DNA of 64,000 nucleotides from Conexibacter woesei Iso977N (lineage in GTDB: Bacteria; Actinomycetota; Thermoleophilia; Solirubrobacterales; Solirubrobacteraceae): the NCBI RefSeq assembly GCF_000424625.1, contig NZ_AUKG01000003.1:524820-588819 (forward strand), in the 5' to 3' direction. Both the position numbers and the translations under genes were made by a program. Positions 42,670 through 50,829 of this stretch are shown here, piece after piece. The notes under the pieces were generated by a model. The model saw only the letters and a list, made by a program, of their open reading frames with translations. It was not told the DNA's origin and did not search any database. Position 1 is the first letter of the stretch, and the number at the start of each line of letters is the position of its first letter.

Positions 42670-42689
42670 CCCCGGGCACGTGCCCGGGG
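42670..42689. promoter_or_regulatory. Perfect 20-bp palindrome in divergent promoter
   Basis: CCCCGGGCACGTGCCCGGGG is perfectly self-complementary with no spacer and a CACGTG centre. It lies in the 106-bp gap between the small membrane protein/BI-1 operon and the redoxin gene. A site of this symmetry suits a dimeric repressor acting on both promoters. Confidence 0.5.
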
Positions 42690-42731
42690 GTTGGTTGCAG
42701 GGGCCCCGTGCGCGTGGGAGCCTCGCGGGCC

Positions 42732-43319
42732 ATGCGACCCGACATCCTTCCCGGCGCCACCTTCCCCGACTACGAGCTCCCGGATCACGAGAGCACGCCG
42801 CGCAGGCTCAGCGAGATCCAGGGCGATGACCCGATGATCCTGACGCTCGCGCGTGGGCACTACTGCCCGAAGGAGCACCAGCAGCACCTCGACCTGGCGG
42901 CGTTCTTCCCGCACATCAACGTGGCCTACACGAGGGTTGCGACGATCTCGACCGACCCGCACCACACGTCGCAGGAGTTCCGCGCCTCGGTCGGCGCGCA
43001 GTGGCCGTTCCTGTCGGATCCCGAGCGCGTCGTGCAGAAGGACCTCGACATCCAGGAGTACACGGATCCCGACAACGACCCGATGATCCCGCACACGATC
43101 GTGCTCAAGCCGGGCCTGATCATCCACACCATCTACAACGGCTACTGGTTCTGGGGCCGCCCGTCGACCGCCGACCTCTGGCGCGACCTGCGCGACGCGT
43201 CAGCCGAGGCGCGGCCGGACTGGGACCTCGCGACGCCGGGGCTGCGCGAGGCGTGGGAGTCCGGCGACCTCAGGAGCTTTCACGGCTGGGACAAGCGCGG
43301 GCGCTCGACGTCGTCGTAG
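42732..43319 (+). CDS. Redoxin (AhpC/TSA-like) family protein
   Basis: A 195 aa thioredoxin-fold protein. It starts PGATFPDYELPDHESTPRRL, the peroxiredoxin-type opening, and has LTLARGHYCPKEHQQHL, with C45 in the place of the peroxidatic cysteine. It ends with a WRDLR...SPEARPDWD-like helix (LWRDLRDASAEARPDWDL). The usual PxxxT/S-x-x-C motif is altered and no second redox cysteine is seen, so true peroxidase activity is doubtful. I chose the ATG at 42732; upstream ATGs would run through the palindrome. Its 3' end overlaps the opposing SnoaL-type gene by 40 bp. Confidence 0.82.
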   Translation: MRPDILPGATFPDYELPDHESTPRRLSEIQGDDPMILTLARGHYCPKEHQQHLDLAAFFPHINVAYTRVATISTDPHHTSQEFRASVGAQWPFLSDPERVVQKDLDIQEYTDPDNDPMIPHTIVLKPGLIIHTIYNGYWFWGRPSTADLWRDLRDASAEARPDWDLATPGLREAWESGDLRSFHGWDKRGRSTSS

Positions 43320-44092
43320 ATCCGCGCGGCCTTGATGCGGGCGCCGCCGGACTCCAGGTCGAAGACGACGACGCCGGCCTGCGGCGGCGCGCCGCTGTCG
43401 CCGAGGCGGAGCACGTTGTACTCCAACGCGACGCTGCGCTCGTCGCCGGTGAGCCGGCAGGCGTCCAGGACCAGGCCGCCCGCGCGGCAGATGGCGGCGT
43501 GGAACTCGTGCAGGTCCGGCGCCACCGTGCCGTCGGCGCTCCGGATCGTCCCGGCCTTCGTGTACGCGGCGCTCGCGGCCTCCAGGTCCGCGTCGGCCAG
43601 CGCGCGCAGGTACTCGGCGATCACCGGCGGCAGCTCGACGTGCGGGGCGGCCTGCAGCAGCGGCTGGCGCGTCACGCGGTGGCCGATGAAGTGCTCGACG
43701 CTGAAGTAGATCCGGATCTCGTCCAGGTGCGAGCCGTCGGCGTGGTCGGCGACCAGGGCCAGCGGCAGCGCTCCGGTGGGCCCGGTGACCAGGACCTCCT
43801 CGAACCCGCGCTGCGGCCCGACGACGTGCTGCAGCTCCTGGGCCTCCGCGCCGCGCGCCCGGAACCAGCCGCGGACCTCGGCGGCGTAGGCGCGCAGCTG
43901 CCACTCGCCCTCGAGCCGCCCGCGCACCGGGTGGAACACGGTCGGCTCGCCCGCGAACGCGCCGATCAGCGCGTCGGGCTCCCCGGCCAGCAGCCCGTCG
44001 TAGTACGGGACGTCGACGATCTTCCTGCGCGCATGCCGCTCCCGCCACTCCTCGAGCACCGACTCGGAGAACAGCTCGGGCATCCAGGGCAT
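43280..44092 (-). CDS. Two-domain SnoaL/NTF2-like protein
   Basis: A 270 aa protein made of two tandem ~125-residue SnoaL-like alpha+beta cones: residues ~25-130 (YYDGLLAGEPDALIGAFAGE, HLDEIRIYFS) and ~145-270 (VIAEYLRALADADLEAASAA, RIKAARIYDDV). Such domains act as small isomerases, hydrolases or binding modules. No catalytic set is recognisable. The last 40 bp are shared with the redoxin gene on the other strand. Confidence 0.75.
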   Translation of the reverse strand: MPWMPELFSESVLEEWRERHARRKIVDVPYYDGLLAGEPDALIGAFAGEPTVFHPVRGRLEGEWQLRAYAAEVRGWFRARGAEAQELQHVVGPQRGFEEVLVTGPTGALPLALVADHADGSHLDEIRIYFSVEHFIGHRVTRQPLLQAAPHVELPPVIAEYLRALADADLEAASAAYTKAGTIRSADGTVAPDLHEFHAAICRAGGLVLDACRLTGDERSVALEYNVLRLGDSGAPPQAGVVVFDLESGGARIKAARIYDDVERPRLSQP

Positions 44093-44123
44093 GCGGTCAA
44101 GCGTCCCACATCTGGTGCGTCGT

Positions 44124-44936
44124 CTACGCGCCTGCTCGATCGGGATCCGCGATCTCGGTCGGCGCGCCGATGTCGAGCCAGCGGACGCGGTCCCGGATGT
44201 CCTGCGGCGCGGTCGCCAGCTCGGCCTCGATCGCGGCGCGGCCCTCGCGGAAGTGCTTCCAGCCCTCGTAGTGGATCGGGACGATCGTGCGCGGCTGGAG
44301 CTGCTGGGCCAGCGCGACCGCTTGGTGAGCGGTCATCGTGTAGCGCGCCGGGCCGGTGACCGGGAACTGGACGCCGCCGAGGTGGATCACCGCGAGGTCG
44401 ACGCGCAGGCCGCGGACCGCGTCGCGCAGCGCGGGGTAGAGCACGGTGTCGCCGGAGATCCAGAGGACGCCGTGGGCCTGGCCGGGCCAGGCGAGCGCGA
44501 AGCCGACGACCTCGCCGACGATGGGGTGGCTCAGCGGCGGGCCGTGGCGGCAGGGTGTGGCGGTGATCGTGATGTCGGGCTTGCCGGGCGCGGTGAGCGT
44601 GGTGGTGTCGCCGGCCTGCAGCGCGCGGGCGTCGGGGTGTCCGGCTTGCGTCAGGTTCTTCGCGCCCGGGACGGTGGTGACGACGGTCGGGACGTGCTGG
44701 AGGAGCGCGCGGCCGGCGGCGTCGAGGTTGTCGTCGTGGTGCTCGTGGGAGAGCAGGACGGCGTCGATCGGCAGGACGTCCTGCGCGCTGATCGACGGGG
44801 CGGTGAGCTTGACGGAGGACGTGCCCCAGCCGAACTTGTAGGTCTTGCCGGGGTCGTCGAAGGTCGGGTCGGTGAGCAGGCGCCAGCCGTCGACCTCGAT
44901 GAGGAGCGTGGGTCCGCCGATGTGGGTGAGCTTCAT
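44124..44936 (-). CDS. MBL-fold metal-dependent hydrolase (UlaG-like)
   Basis: A 270 aa metallo-beta-lactamase-fold protein. It begins MKLTHIGGPTLLIEVDGWRLLTDPTFDDPG and has LLSHEHHDDN (63-70) as the HxHxDxH-type metal motif, HGPP, ISGDTVLYP and VPIHYEGWKHFREG, matching the UlaG/RNase Z-like group. It is 10 bp downstream of a PPOX-type gene on the same strand. The substrate is unknown; related enzymes hydrolyse phospho-lactones or N-acyl lipids. Confidence 0.88.
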   Translation of the reverse strand: MKLTHIGGPTLLIEVDGWRLLTDPTFDDPGKTYKFGWGTSSVKLTAPSISAQDVLPIDAVLLSHEHHDDNLDAAGRALLQHVPTVVTTVPGAKNLTQAGHPDARALQAGDTTTLTAPGKPDITITATPCRHGPPLSHPIVGEVVGFALAWPGQAHGVLWISGDTVLYPALRDAVRGLRVDLAVIHLGGVQFPVTGPARYTMTAHQAVALAQQLQPRTIVPIHYEGWKHFREGRAAIEAELATAPQDIRDRVRWLDIGAPTEIADPDRAGA

Positions 44937-44946
44937 GGCCGCGCGC

Positions 44947-45363
44947 TCAGTGCCCGCGCAGGGCGGTCAGCTCGATGTCGAAGCCGGTCGAGTACCTGGC
45001 GGCGAACGACTCGGGCGTCTCGCCGATCCCGGGGATCGCCTGCTCGTACTTCTTGATGTAGGCGTCGGTGAGCGAGGTGTCGTCGGTGACCGTCGCGCGG
45101 CCGGAGAAGACGACGATGTCGCCGCCGTCGGGCGTCCCGGGGAAGTTGAGCGTGAGGCGCGGGTTGGCGCGGACGTGGTCGTTGCGCCTGGCGGTGGCGA
45201 GCGAGTGGACGGTCACGTGCGTGCCGCCGTCCCAGATGAACCAGACCGGCGTCGGCAGCGGCGCGCCGGCGGGGGAGACGGACGTGAGCCAGACGACGAT
45301 GTCGTCTCGCAGGTGGGCCGCGGCGCGAGCCCCGAAGTCGGTGCCTTCGTCGATGGTGAACAC
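44947..45363 (-). CDS. PPOX-class F420/flavin-dependent oxidoreductase
   Basis: A 138 aa split-barrel protein starting GTG. It has WLTSVSPAGAPLPTPVWFIWDGG, RRNDHVRANPRLTLNFPG and VVFSGRATVTDDTSL, typical of actinobacterial pyridoxamine-oxidase-like proteins (Rv3369 type) that bind F420 or FMN. It heads a two-gene unit with the MBL hydrolase and is divergent from an SDR gene, with only 18 bp between starts. Confidence 0.87.
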   Translation of the reverse strand: MFTIDEGTDFGARAAAHLRDDIVVWLTSVSPAGAPLPTPVWFIWDGGTHVTVHSLATARRNDHVRANPRLTLNFPGTPDGGDIVVFSGRATVTDDTSLTDAYIKKYEQAIPGIGETPESFAARYSTGFDIELTALRGH

Positions 45364-45381
45364 GGCTGAGGACTATGCGCG

Positions 45382-46086
45382 ATGCTGGGCGGCATGGCAA
45401 CCACCGGAATGGGCGGGCGGATCGCGCTGGTGACGGGCGGCGCGCGCGGGTTGGGCGTGGAGATCGCGCGGCAGCTGGCGGCGGAGGGGATGGTGGTGTG
45501 GTTGAGCGCGCGGAGCGCCGACCGCGCGGCCGCGGTGGCCGGCGGGATCGACGGCGACGTGCGCGCGCTGGAGCTGGACGTGGCGTCCGAGGTGTCGGTG
45601 GCGGCGGCTGCTCGCGCGGTCGGCGCGCTGGACGTGTTGGTCAACAACGCGGCGATCGACTACGACACCGACGCGCGGGCGCTGACCGCGGACCTCACGC
45701 GGGTCCGGCGGGCGTTGGACACCAACCTGTTCGGCGCGTGGGCGCTGTGCGAGGCGTTCGCGCCGCAGCTGCGCGCGTCCGGGCACGGGCGGATCGTCAA
45801 CGTGTCCTCGGCGTCCGGGCAGATCACCACCGGCATGGACGGCGGGACGCCGGGCTACTCGTTGAGCAAGTTGTCGTTGAACGGGCTGACGCGGATGCTC
45901 GCCGCCGAGCTGGCGGGCGACGGCGTGCTGGTCAACGCGGTCTGCCCGGGGTGGACGGCGACCCAGATGGGCGGCGGCGGGCGTCCGGTCCCGGAGGGCG
46001 CGGCGTCGGTGGTGTGGGCGTGCCTGCTCGGCGACGACGGGCCGAGCGGCGGGTTCTTCCGCGACGGCGCGCCGCTGGCGTGGTGA
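45382..46086 (+). CDS. Short-chain dehydrogenase/reductase
   Basis: A 234 aa classical SDR. The cofactor motif TGGARGLG is at 18-25, NNAAID is the NNAG equivalent, followed by IVNVSSASGQ (catalytic Ser) and YSLSKLSLNG (Tyr-x-x-x-Lys). The sequence ends AACL-like WACLLGDDGPSGGFFRDG. The likely role is NAD(P)-dependent carbonyl reduction of an unknown substrate. ATGs at 45382 and 45394 are both possible starts. A GC hairpin separates it from the convergent ABC genes. Confidence 0.9.
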   Translation: MLGGMATTGMGGRIALVTGGARGLGVEIARQLAAEGMVVWLSARSADRAAAVAGGIDGDVRALELDVASEVSVAAAARAVGALDVLVNNAAIDYDTDARALTADLTRVRRALDTNLFGAWALCEAFAPQLRASGHGRIVNVSSASGQITTGMDGGTPGYSLSKLSLNGLTRMLAAELAGDGVLVNAVCPGWTATQMGGGGRPVPEGAASVVWACLLGDDGPSGGFFRDGAPLAW

Positions 46087-46091
46087 ACGGG

Positions 46092-46108
46092 GCGCGCGCG
46101 GCGCGCGC
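46092..46108. terminator. GC hairpin between convergent SDR and ABC permease genes
   Basis: GCGCGCG (46092-46098) pairs with CGCGCGC (46102-46108) across a 3-nt loop, filling most of the 22-bp gap between the two convergent stops. There is no U run, so it would be a factor-dependent or weak bidirectional terminator. Confidence 0.4.
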
Positions 46109-46888
46109 TCAGCGCAGGTCACGGCGGCCGATCGACCAGGCGGCGAACGCGGTCAGCGCGAGCGCGACGCCGCCGAGGACGGCCAGGTCGGCGACGTCGA
46201 CCCCGTGGCCGATCGGATCGGCTTCGGTGTAGTAGTAGAACAACGAGAGGTACTTCAACCAGGCGATGGCGTCGACCAGCGGCGCGAAGCCGTTGATCAG
46301 GAAGCCCGCGACCGCGTAGGCGGCGGCCGCGCCGGTCGCCGCGGCCTTGCGCCCGGTCGCGCCCGCGACCGCGAGACCGACCGCGCCGGTCGCCCAGCCG
46401 AAGAAGACGAGGTGGAGGCTCAGCGCGGCGAGGTTCCCGACGGCCACGCCGCCGCCCGCGACGGCGACGCCGATCAACAACCCCAAGAACGTGGCGAGGC
46501 CTACGAGCGTCACCTCGACGGCGACCGCCGCGGCCTTGCCGAGGATCAGCGCGGAGCGCCGGACCGGGTAGGCGAGCGTGAGGGCGAGGATGCCGTCCTC
46601 CTCCTCGCCGGCGGTCGCGCCGACGGCACCGACGATCGCGATCGCGCCGATCACCAGCGGGCCGTAGACCGCGCCGATCTCGGAGCGCATCCAGCCGGCG
46701 ATCGAGCCGTAGTCGGCGCCGCCGAGCAGATCGGCGACGCCTTCCGGGAGATCGAGCGTCCCGATCGAGTCGCCGACGGCCGGGAACAGCGCGCCGACCA
46801 TCACGATGACGGCGAGCATGCCGAGGGCGGTCAGGCCGATCGAGACCGTCCGGAGGCGCAAGGCCATCAGGAACGCGGGGCGGCTCAT
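46109..46888 (-). CDS. ABC-2 type exporter permease
   Basis: A 259 aa membrane protein with six helices. It has an N-terminal RLRTVSIGLTALGMLAVIVMVGALFP helix, EEEDGILALTLAYPVRRSALILGK (in part), and an ending VALALTAFAAWSIGRRDL, all typical of ABC-2 permeases. It overlaps the preceding ATPase gene by ATGA and forms an exporter with it. The substrate is unknown; drug or lipid export is common for this class. Confidence 0.87.
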   Translation of the reverse strand: MSRPAFLMALRLRTVSIGLTALGMLAVIVMVGALFPAVGDSIGTLDLPEGVADLLGGADYGSIAGWMRSEIGAVYGPLVIGAIAIVGAVGATAGEEEDGILALTLAYPVRRSALILGKAAAVAVEVTLVGLATFLGLLIGVAVAGGGVAVGNLAALSLHLVFFGWATGAVGLAVAGATGRKAAATGAAAAYAVAGFLINGFAPLVDAIAWLKYLSLFYYYTEADPIGHGVDVADLAVLGGVALALTAFAAWSIGRRDLR

Positions 46889-47787
46889 CCGCGGTAGTAC
46901 CCCAGGAAGATGTCCTCGAGGTCGTCGTCGCGCGAGCGCAGCGCGCGGACCTCGTGGTGGGCGAGGAACTTGACGAGCGGGTCGGCGGAGCCCTCGAAGG
47001 CAATCACCATGTGCTGGTCCTCGCGCGTCGCCTCCTTGACGCCTTCGACCGCGCGGATCGCCTCCTCGGCCGGCGCGGCGCCGGGCGCGAACTCGACCTC
47101 CAGGCGCCGGACCGCGACGGCGCGCAGCGCGGCGAGCGTGTCGATCACCACCAACCTGCCCTCGCGGAGGATCGCGACGCGATGGGCGACCCGCTCGACT
47201 TCGGACAGCGTGTGCGAGGAGAGGAACACGGTCCGCCCGGCGGCCGCGACCTCGCCGAGCAGCGCGTGGAAGCGCTGCTGCACCAGGGGATCGAGGCCGG
47301 CGATCGGCTCGTCGAGGATCAGCAGCTCCGGCTCGTGCATGAACGCCTGGATCAGGCCGAGCTTCTGCCGGTTGCCGGTCGAGAGCTCGCGGACCGGCCG
47401 GTCGAGCTGGCGCCCGGCCTCGAACCGCTCGACCAGGTCGGCCCGGACGGTGCCCGAGACACCGCCGCGCAGCGACGCGAACCAGTCCAGCACCTCAGCG
47501 CCTGTCAACTTGGGGTACAACGCGAAGTCGCCCGGCAGGAACCCGACCCGCCGCCGGACCTCCAGCGAGTCCGCGTGGGCATCCAGGCCGAGCACCGAGG
47601 CGGAGCCGGACGTCGGCCGCAGCTGGTCCAGCAGCAGCTTCATGGTGGTGGACTTGCCCGCGCCGTTGGGCCCGAGGAAGCCCATGACCTCGCCGCGCGC
47701 GACGTCCAGGTCGAGGCCGAACAGCCCTCGTCCTTCGCCGAAGTCCTTGCTCAACCCGCGCGTGCTGATCGCAGCGTCTGCCGGCAC
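46885..47787 (-). CDS. ABC exporter ATPase (CcmA/DrrA-like)
   Basis: A 300 aa ABC ATPase. Walker A GPNGAGKST, Q-loop-region FLPGDFALYPKLTG, signature ELSTGNRQKLGLIQAF, Walker B LLILDEPIAGLD and LSSHTLSEVERVAHRV are present. A ~75-residue C-terminal domain follows, as in DrrA-type exporters. I chose the GTG at 47787 (VPADAAISTRGLSKDF); the only upstream ATG (47850) would add an unlikely Arg-rich leader. It pairs with the permease downstream. Confidence 0.9.
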   Translation of the reverse strand: MPADAAISTRGLSKDFGEGRGLFGLDLDVARGEVMGFLGPNGAGKSTTMKLLLDQLRPTSGSASVLGLDAHADSLEVRRRVGFLPGDFALYPKLTGAEVLDWFASLRGGVSGTVRADLVERFEAGRQLDRPVRELSTGNRQKLGLIQAFMHEPELLILDEPIAGLDPLVQQRFHALLGEVAAAGRTVFLSSHTLSEVERVAHRVAILREGRLVVIDTLAALRAVAVRRLEVEFAPGAAPAEEAIRAVEGVKEATREDQHMVIAFEGSADPLVKFLAHHEVRALRSRDDDLEDIFLGYYRG

Positions 47788-47873
47788 GGGGCGATCATGG
47801 CACGTGGGCGTTCTCAGAAAGCGCTCAGCGACCCTTTCGGCCCGCCTCATCTACCGGGCGGAGACTGCTTGCC

Positions 47874-48236
47874 ATGACCACCCGGACCCGCACGCGCTGC
47901 GACCGCCTCGGCCGGCGCACGCCCCAGCTCCCGGCCCGGCGCGCCGCGTGCCGCCGGCCGTCCTTGGCGTTCACCGACCGCCTCTACATCGTCGTGCCGG
48001 AGCCGGAGGAGGGCGCCACGGCCATCGACATCCTCGACGACTCCGGGAACTTCCTCTCCCGCTTCCTCGCTCCCGACCGCCTCGCCATCGCCGAGACCCT
48101 CCTCCGCGACGCCACCGGCGCCCCACCCCGCCCAACGACCGCCGCCGCCTTCGCCGACGAGATCCTCTCAACCGACACCCTCGCCATCACCTCCGGCGAA
48201 GTCTGCGCCTGGCTCCTGCTGCGCGCCATCTCCTAA
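47874..48236 (+). CDS. Small hypothetical protein
   Basis: A 120 aa frame with GGAG ~13 nt upstream of the ATG. The N-terminal 30 residues are Arg-rich (TTRTRTRCDRLGRRTPQLPA); the rest looks like a folded small protein (LYIVVPEPEEGATAIDILDD, LAPDRLAIAETLL, ITSGEVCAWLLLRAI). No family was recognised. The protein-like second half supports coding, but composition bias could produce such a frame by chance. Confidence 0.5.
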   Translation: MTTRTRTRCDRLGRRTPQLPARRAACRRPSLAFTDRLYIVVPEPEEGATAIDILDDSGNFLSRFLAPDRLAIAETLLRDATGAPPRPTTAAAFADEILSTDTLAITSGEVCAWLLLRAIS

Positions 48237-48270
48237 CCCGCGCCTCGCCGAGTCTCGCCTCGCTTCTCCG

Positions 48271-48329
48271 CGCCTCTGGTTCGACTGGCCGTGCCTCTGG
48301 CTCGACTCCACGCTTTCTGGCTCGGTCCA
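48271..48329 (+). repeat. Three degenerate ~20-bp tandem repeats
   Basis: The core CTCTGGTTCGACT, CTCTGGCTCGACT and TTCTGGCTCGGTC occurs in three successive units starting near 48271, 48292 and 48311. They lie in the ~300-bp gap 48237-48532, which otherwise shows no convincing gene and is less GC-biased than its neighbours. Function is unknown; decay of an older coding or repeat sequence is possible. Confidence 0.4.
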
Positions 48330-48494
48330 CGCGTCTTCTCGCCTGCGGCAACGCCGCTGTCCTTGGCCGCGACTGGCCGCCATGGCATCGCCGCCGTTGT
48401 TGGTTGAGAAGGTCGCGAATCGCTGGCGTTGCTGCGGAGCGGTCGCGGTCTTTGCCGTGGTGCGTCCGGCGGTGTCGCGCGTCGAAGTGCCAAT

Positions 48495-48514
48495 AGTTAA
48501 GCGATGGCTTGACT
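48495..48514. promoter_or_regulatory. ArsR-type palindromic operator
   Basis: AGTTAAGC (48495-48502) and GCTTGACT (48507-48514) are inverted repeats with one mismatch around GATG. They end 18 bp before the ATG of the ArsR-family gene. Site and position fit autorepression by a dimeric winged-helix protein. Confidence 0.6.
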
Positions 48515-48532
48515 TTTGGCGTGGGCGGCGGG

Positions 48533-48889
48533 ATGGTTAAGTGGATGCTTCAGCAAGCTGTGGATCCGGTTGGGCGGGTTTTTCAGGCGTTGGCGGATCC
48601 GACGCGGCGGGTGATGGTGGAGCGGTTGGTGGGTGGGCCGGCTTCGGTGAGTGAGTTGGCGGAGCCGTTCGATATGTCGTTGCCCGCGGTGGTCCAGCAC
48701 GTGCAGGTGCTGGAGGGGGCTGGGTTGGTCGCGACGGAGAAGGTGGGGCGGGTGCGGATGTGCTCGCTTGCGCCGGATGCGCTGACGGGTGCTGAGCAGT
48801 GGATAAGGCAGCGGCGGATGCTGTGGGAGGCGCGGTTGGATCGCCTCGATGCGGTGTTGGCCGACGACGAGGAAAGGACGACAACATGA
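48533..48889 (+). CDS. ArsR-family winged-helix repressor
   Basis: A 118 aa regulator. It reads VDPVGRVFQALADPTRRVMVERL, SVSELAEPFDMSLPAVVQHVQVLEGAGLV (helix-turn-helix and recognition helix, in part) and EKVGRVRMCSLAP (wing). No metal-binding cysteine pair is present, so it belongs to the SRPBCC-linked, non-metal group (SdpR-like). The start is the ATG at 48533; a TTG at 48509 lies inside the operator. Its stop overlaps the SRPBCC gene (ATGA). Confidence 0.9.
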   Translation: MVKWMLQQAVDPVGRVFQALADPTRRVMVERLVGGPASVSELAEPFDMSLPAVVQHVQVLEGAGLVATEKVGRVRMCSLAPDALTGAEQWIRQRRMLWEARLDRLDAVLADDEERTTT

Positions 48890-49350
48890 CGACGCAGCAG
48901 CGTTCGGTGGTCCACAACACGTTCCAGATCGAGCGGCAGCTCGCGGCACCTCCGAGCAAGGTGTACAGCTACTGGGCGGTGCCCGAGCTTAAGGCCCAGT
49001 GGTTCAAGGGGCCGGAGGGCTGGGAGGAAGGGCCGTACCTGCTGGACCTCAGAGTCGGCGGGAGCGAGCGCTCCAGCGGCAGCCGTGACGGCGGCCCGGT
49101 GTTCCGCTACGAGGCGACGTTCCACGAGGTCGTCCCGGACGAGCGGATCGTCTCGACCTACAACATGTTCATGGACGACACCCTGATCTCGGTGTCGACC
49201 TCGACGGTGGAACTGGTCCCGGACGGCGACGGCACGCGCCTGACCCTGACCGAGCAGGACGCCTACCTCGACGGCAACGAGAACGGCGCCGACCGCTCGG
49301 CCGGCGTCACCTGGCACATGGACAACCTGAAGGCCTTGCTCGACGGCTAG
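48886..49350 (+). CDS. SRPBCC/AHSA1-domain protein
   Basis: A 154 aa START-like ligand-binding protein. It has the family pattern FQIERQLAAPPSKVYSYWAVPELKAQWF, YEATFHEVVPDERIVSTYNMF (in part) and TRLTLTEQDAYLDG, ending HMDNLKALLDG. Such proteins are commonly co-encoded with ArsR repressors and may bind a small hydrophobic ligand. It is translationally coupled to the repressor. Its TAG forms a CTAG shared with the stop of the opposing PucR gene. Confidence 0.9.
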   Translation: MTTQQRSVVHNTFQIERQLAAPPSKVYSYWAVPELKAQWFKGPEGWEEGPYLLDLRVGGSERSSGSRDGGPVFRYEATFHEVVPDERIVSTYNMFMDDTLISVSTSTVELVPDGDGTRLTLTEQDAYLDGNENGADRSAGVTWHMDNLKALLDG

Positions 49351-50825
49351 GCGGCTGCGCGGCTCAGCAGCCATGCGCGGCAGGCGAGCTGCAGCTCCAG
49401 CCGTCGATCGGGATCGTCGAGGTCGACACCTACAAGTTGCTCGCGGATGCGCTTCATCCGATAGGCGACGGCGTTCTTGTGGAGGTGCAGGCGCTCGCCG
49501 GCGCGGGAGAGTGAGCCGCGCTCGTCGAGGTAGACCTGCAACGTCCGGACGGTCGTCTCGGCGCGCGTTGCGTCCAGCTCGGCGAAGGGGGAGAGCAGGC
49601 GGGTCATCGACTCCTGCGCCGAGCGGGAGCCGAGCCAGTCGACGAGCAGCGGCGGGAGGCCGACGTCATCGACATGTACGGGAACTCCCGGGCGGCCCCA
49701 GCCGCGCGCGGCAGCGGCGGCGGTCGCGGCCTGCGAGGCGCTCTCGCGCAGCCCGGGCGCGGCGTGCTGGAACCCGCCGACGCCGCAGAAGAACGTCGCC
49801 TGGGGGAACGCGTCGCGCGCCGCGAGCAGGACCCGCCGAGCGGCCGCCGCGACGTCGGCGGACGGGTCCTCGCAGATCAGCAGCAGCGAGTCGTCGACGC
49901 GGGCGCGATGCCAGGCGGACGGGCCGCGCGGGGCGGAGCCGGACGCGTCCGAGGCGGCGGCGAGGACGAGGTCGTCGAGCTCGTCGTCGATCGCGCGGCG
50001 GGTCACGAGGTCGCGGTCGGGCTCGCTCGCCAGATCGATGTGGGCGACGGCGAGGTCCCCGTCGAGGCGGATGCCGACGTCGCGCGCTCGCTCGACCGCC
50101 GAGGCGAGGCGGGAGTCCGGAGCGGTCAACACCAACGACAACGCGTCGGCGCGCGCCTGCGCCGGCCGGCGCGCCGCCTTGATCGCCACCGTCCGGATCC
50201 GCCCGATCGCGCCGGCCACCAGGTGCGCGCCGATGAGCGCCGCGTGGTCGTCGCGCTCGGCGCAGACGAAGCCGTCCGCCCGGCCGTCGGAGACCACCGG
50301 CACCGACACCGCCGCGCCCGGCGCGGGACGCAACACGAAGGTCGAGCCGACCGTCGCGGCCGCCGCCTCCAGGACCGCCTCGGTCCCGTCGGCCTCCGCC
50401 GCCGCGATCGCGCGCACGGCGTCCAAAGACCGGTTCAGCACCCCGCCCGGATCGGCCCGGATCTGCCGCGCCAGCCCGAAGGCCAGCTCGGTCAGGTCGA
50501 CCGACGCGTCGATCGTCAGCAGCGCCACCCGCGTCCGGTCCGCCAGCCGGATCGCCGTGACCGACGTCGTCGCCGCCCCGTACACGGCCAGCGCCGCCAA
50601 CCGCTGCGTCCCCGCCGTCGCCAGCGCCACGTCCAGCTGGTAGCCCAAGGCCACCGAAGAGGCCGAAGGCGTCAGCAGGGCGACGGCACCTTCACTGGCC
50701 CGCGCGAGGTCCGCGATCGCGTCCACGATCACCACCGACGTCGCGCTTCGCGCGTCCCACGGCCCCGCCACGAGCGTCAATCCCCGCGTCAGCGGGTGGC
50801 GGAGCAGCTCGTCGACCGTCGGCAT
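49347..50825 (-). CDS. PucR/CdaR-type transcriptional regulator
   Basis: A 492 aa regulator. The C-terminal helix-turn-helix reads TLQVYLDERGSLSRAGERLHLHKNAVAYRMKRIREQL (in part, ~435-475), the PucR signature, preceded by a GGDEF-like middle domain (~260-400) and an N-terminal sensor region. PucR proteins control purine/allantoin and related N-heterocycle breakdown. It is divergent from the hydantoinase operon across 100 bp with repeated GCACAAA sites, so it is the likely regulator of that operon and perhaps of itself. Confidence 0.88.
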   Translation of the reverse strand: MPTVDELLRHPLTRGLTLVAGPWDARSATSVVIVDAIADLARASEGAVALLTPSASSVALGYQLDVALATAGTQRLAALAVYGAATTSVTAIRLADRTRVALLTIDASVDLTELAFGLARQIRADPGGVLNRSLDAVRAIAAAEADGTEAVLEAAAATVGSTFVLRPAPGAAVSVPVVSDGRADGFVCAERDDHAALIGAHLVAGAIGRIRTVAIKAARRPAQARADALSLVLTAPDSRLASAVERARDVGIRLDGDLAVAHIDLASEPDRDLVTRRAIDDELDDLVLAAASDASGSAPRGPSAWHRARVDDSLLLICEDPSADVAAAARRVLLAARDAFPQATFFCGVGGFQHAAPGLRESASQAATAAAAARGWGRPGVPVHVDDVGLPPLLVDWLGSRSAQESMTRLLSPFAELDATRAETTVRTLQVYLDERGSLSRAGERLHLHKNAVAYRMKRIREQLVGVDLDDPDRRLELQLACRAWLLSRAAA

Positions 50826-50829
50826 GTGT

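Noticed and set aside
42588..42731. Upstream extension of the redoxin gene to an ATG at 42588
   Set aside because: It would read through the 20-bp palindrome and the opposing small gene, and adds no family-like sequence.
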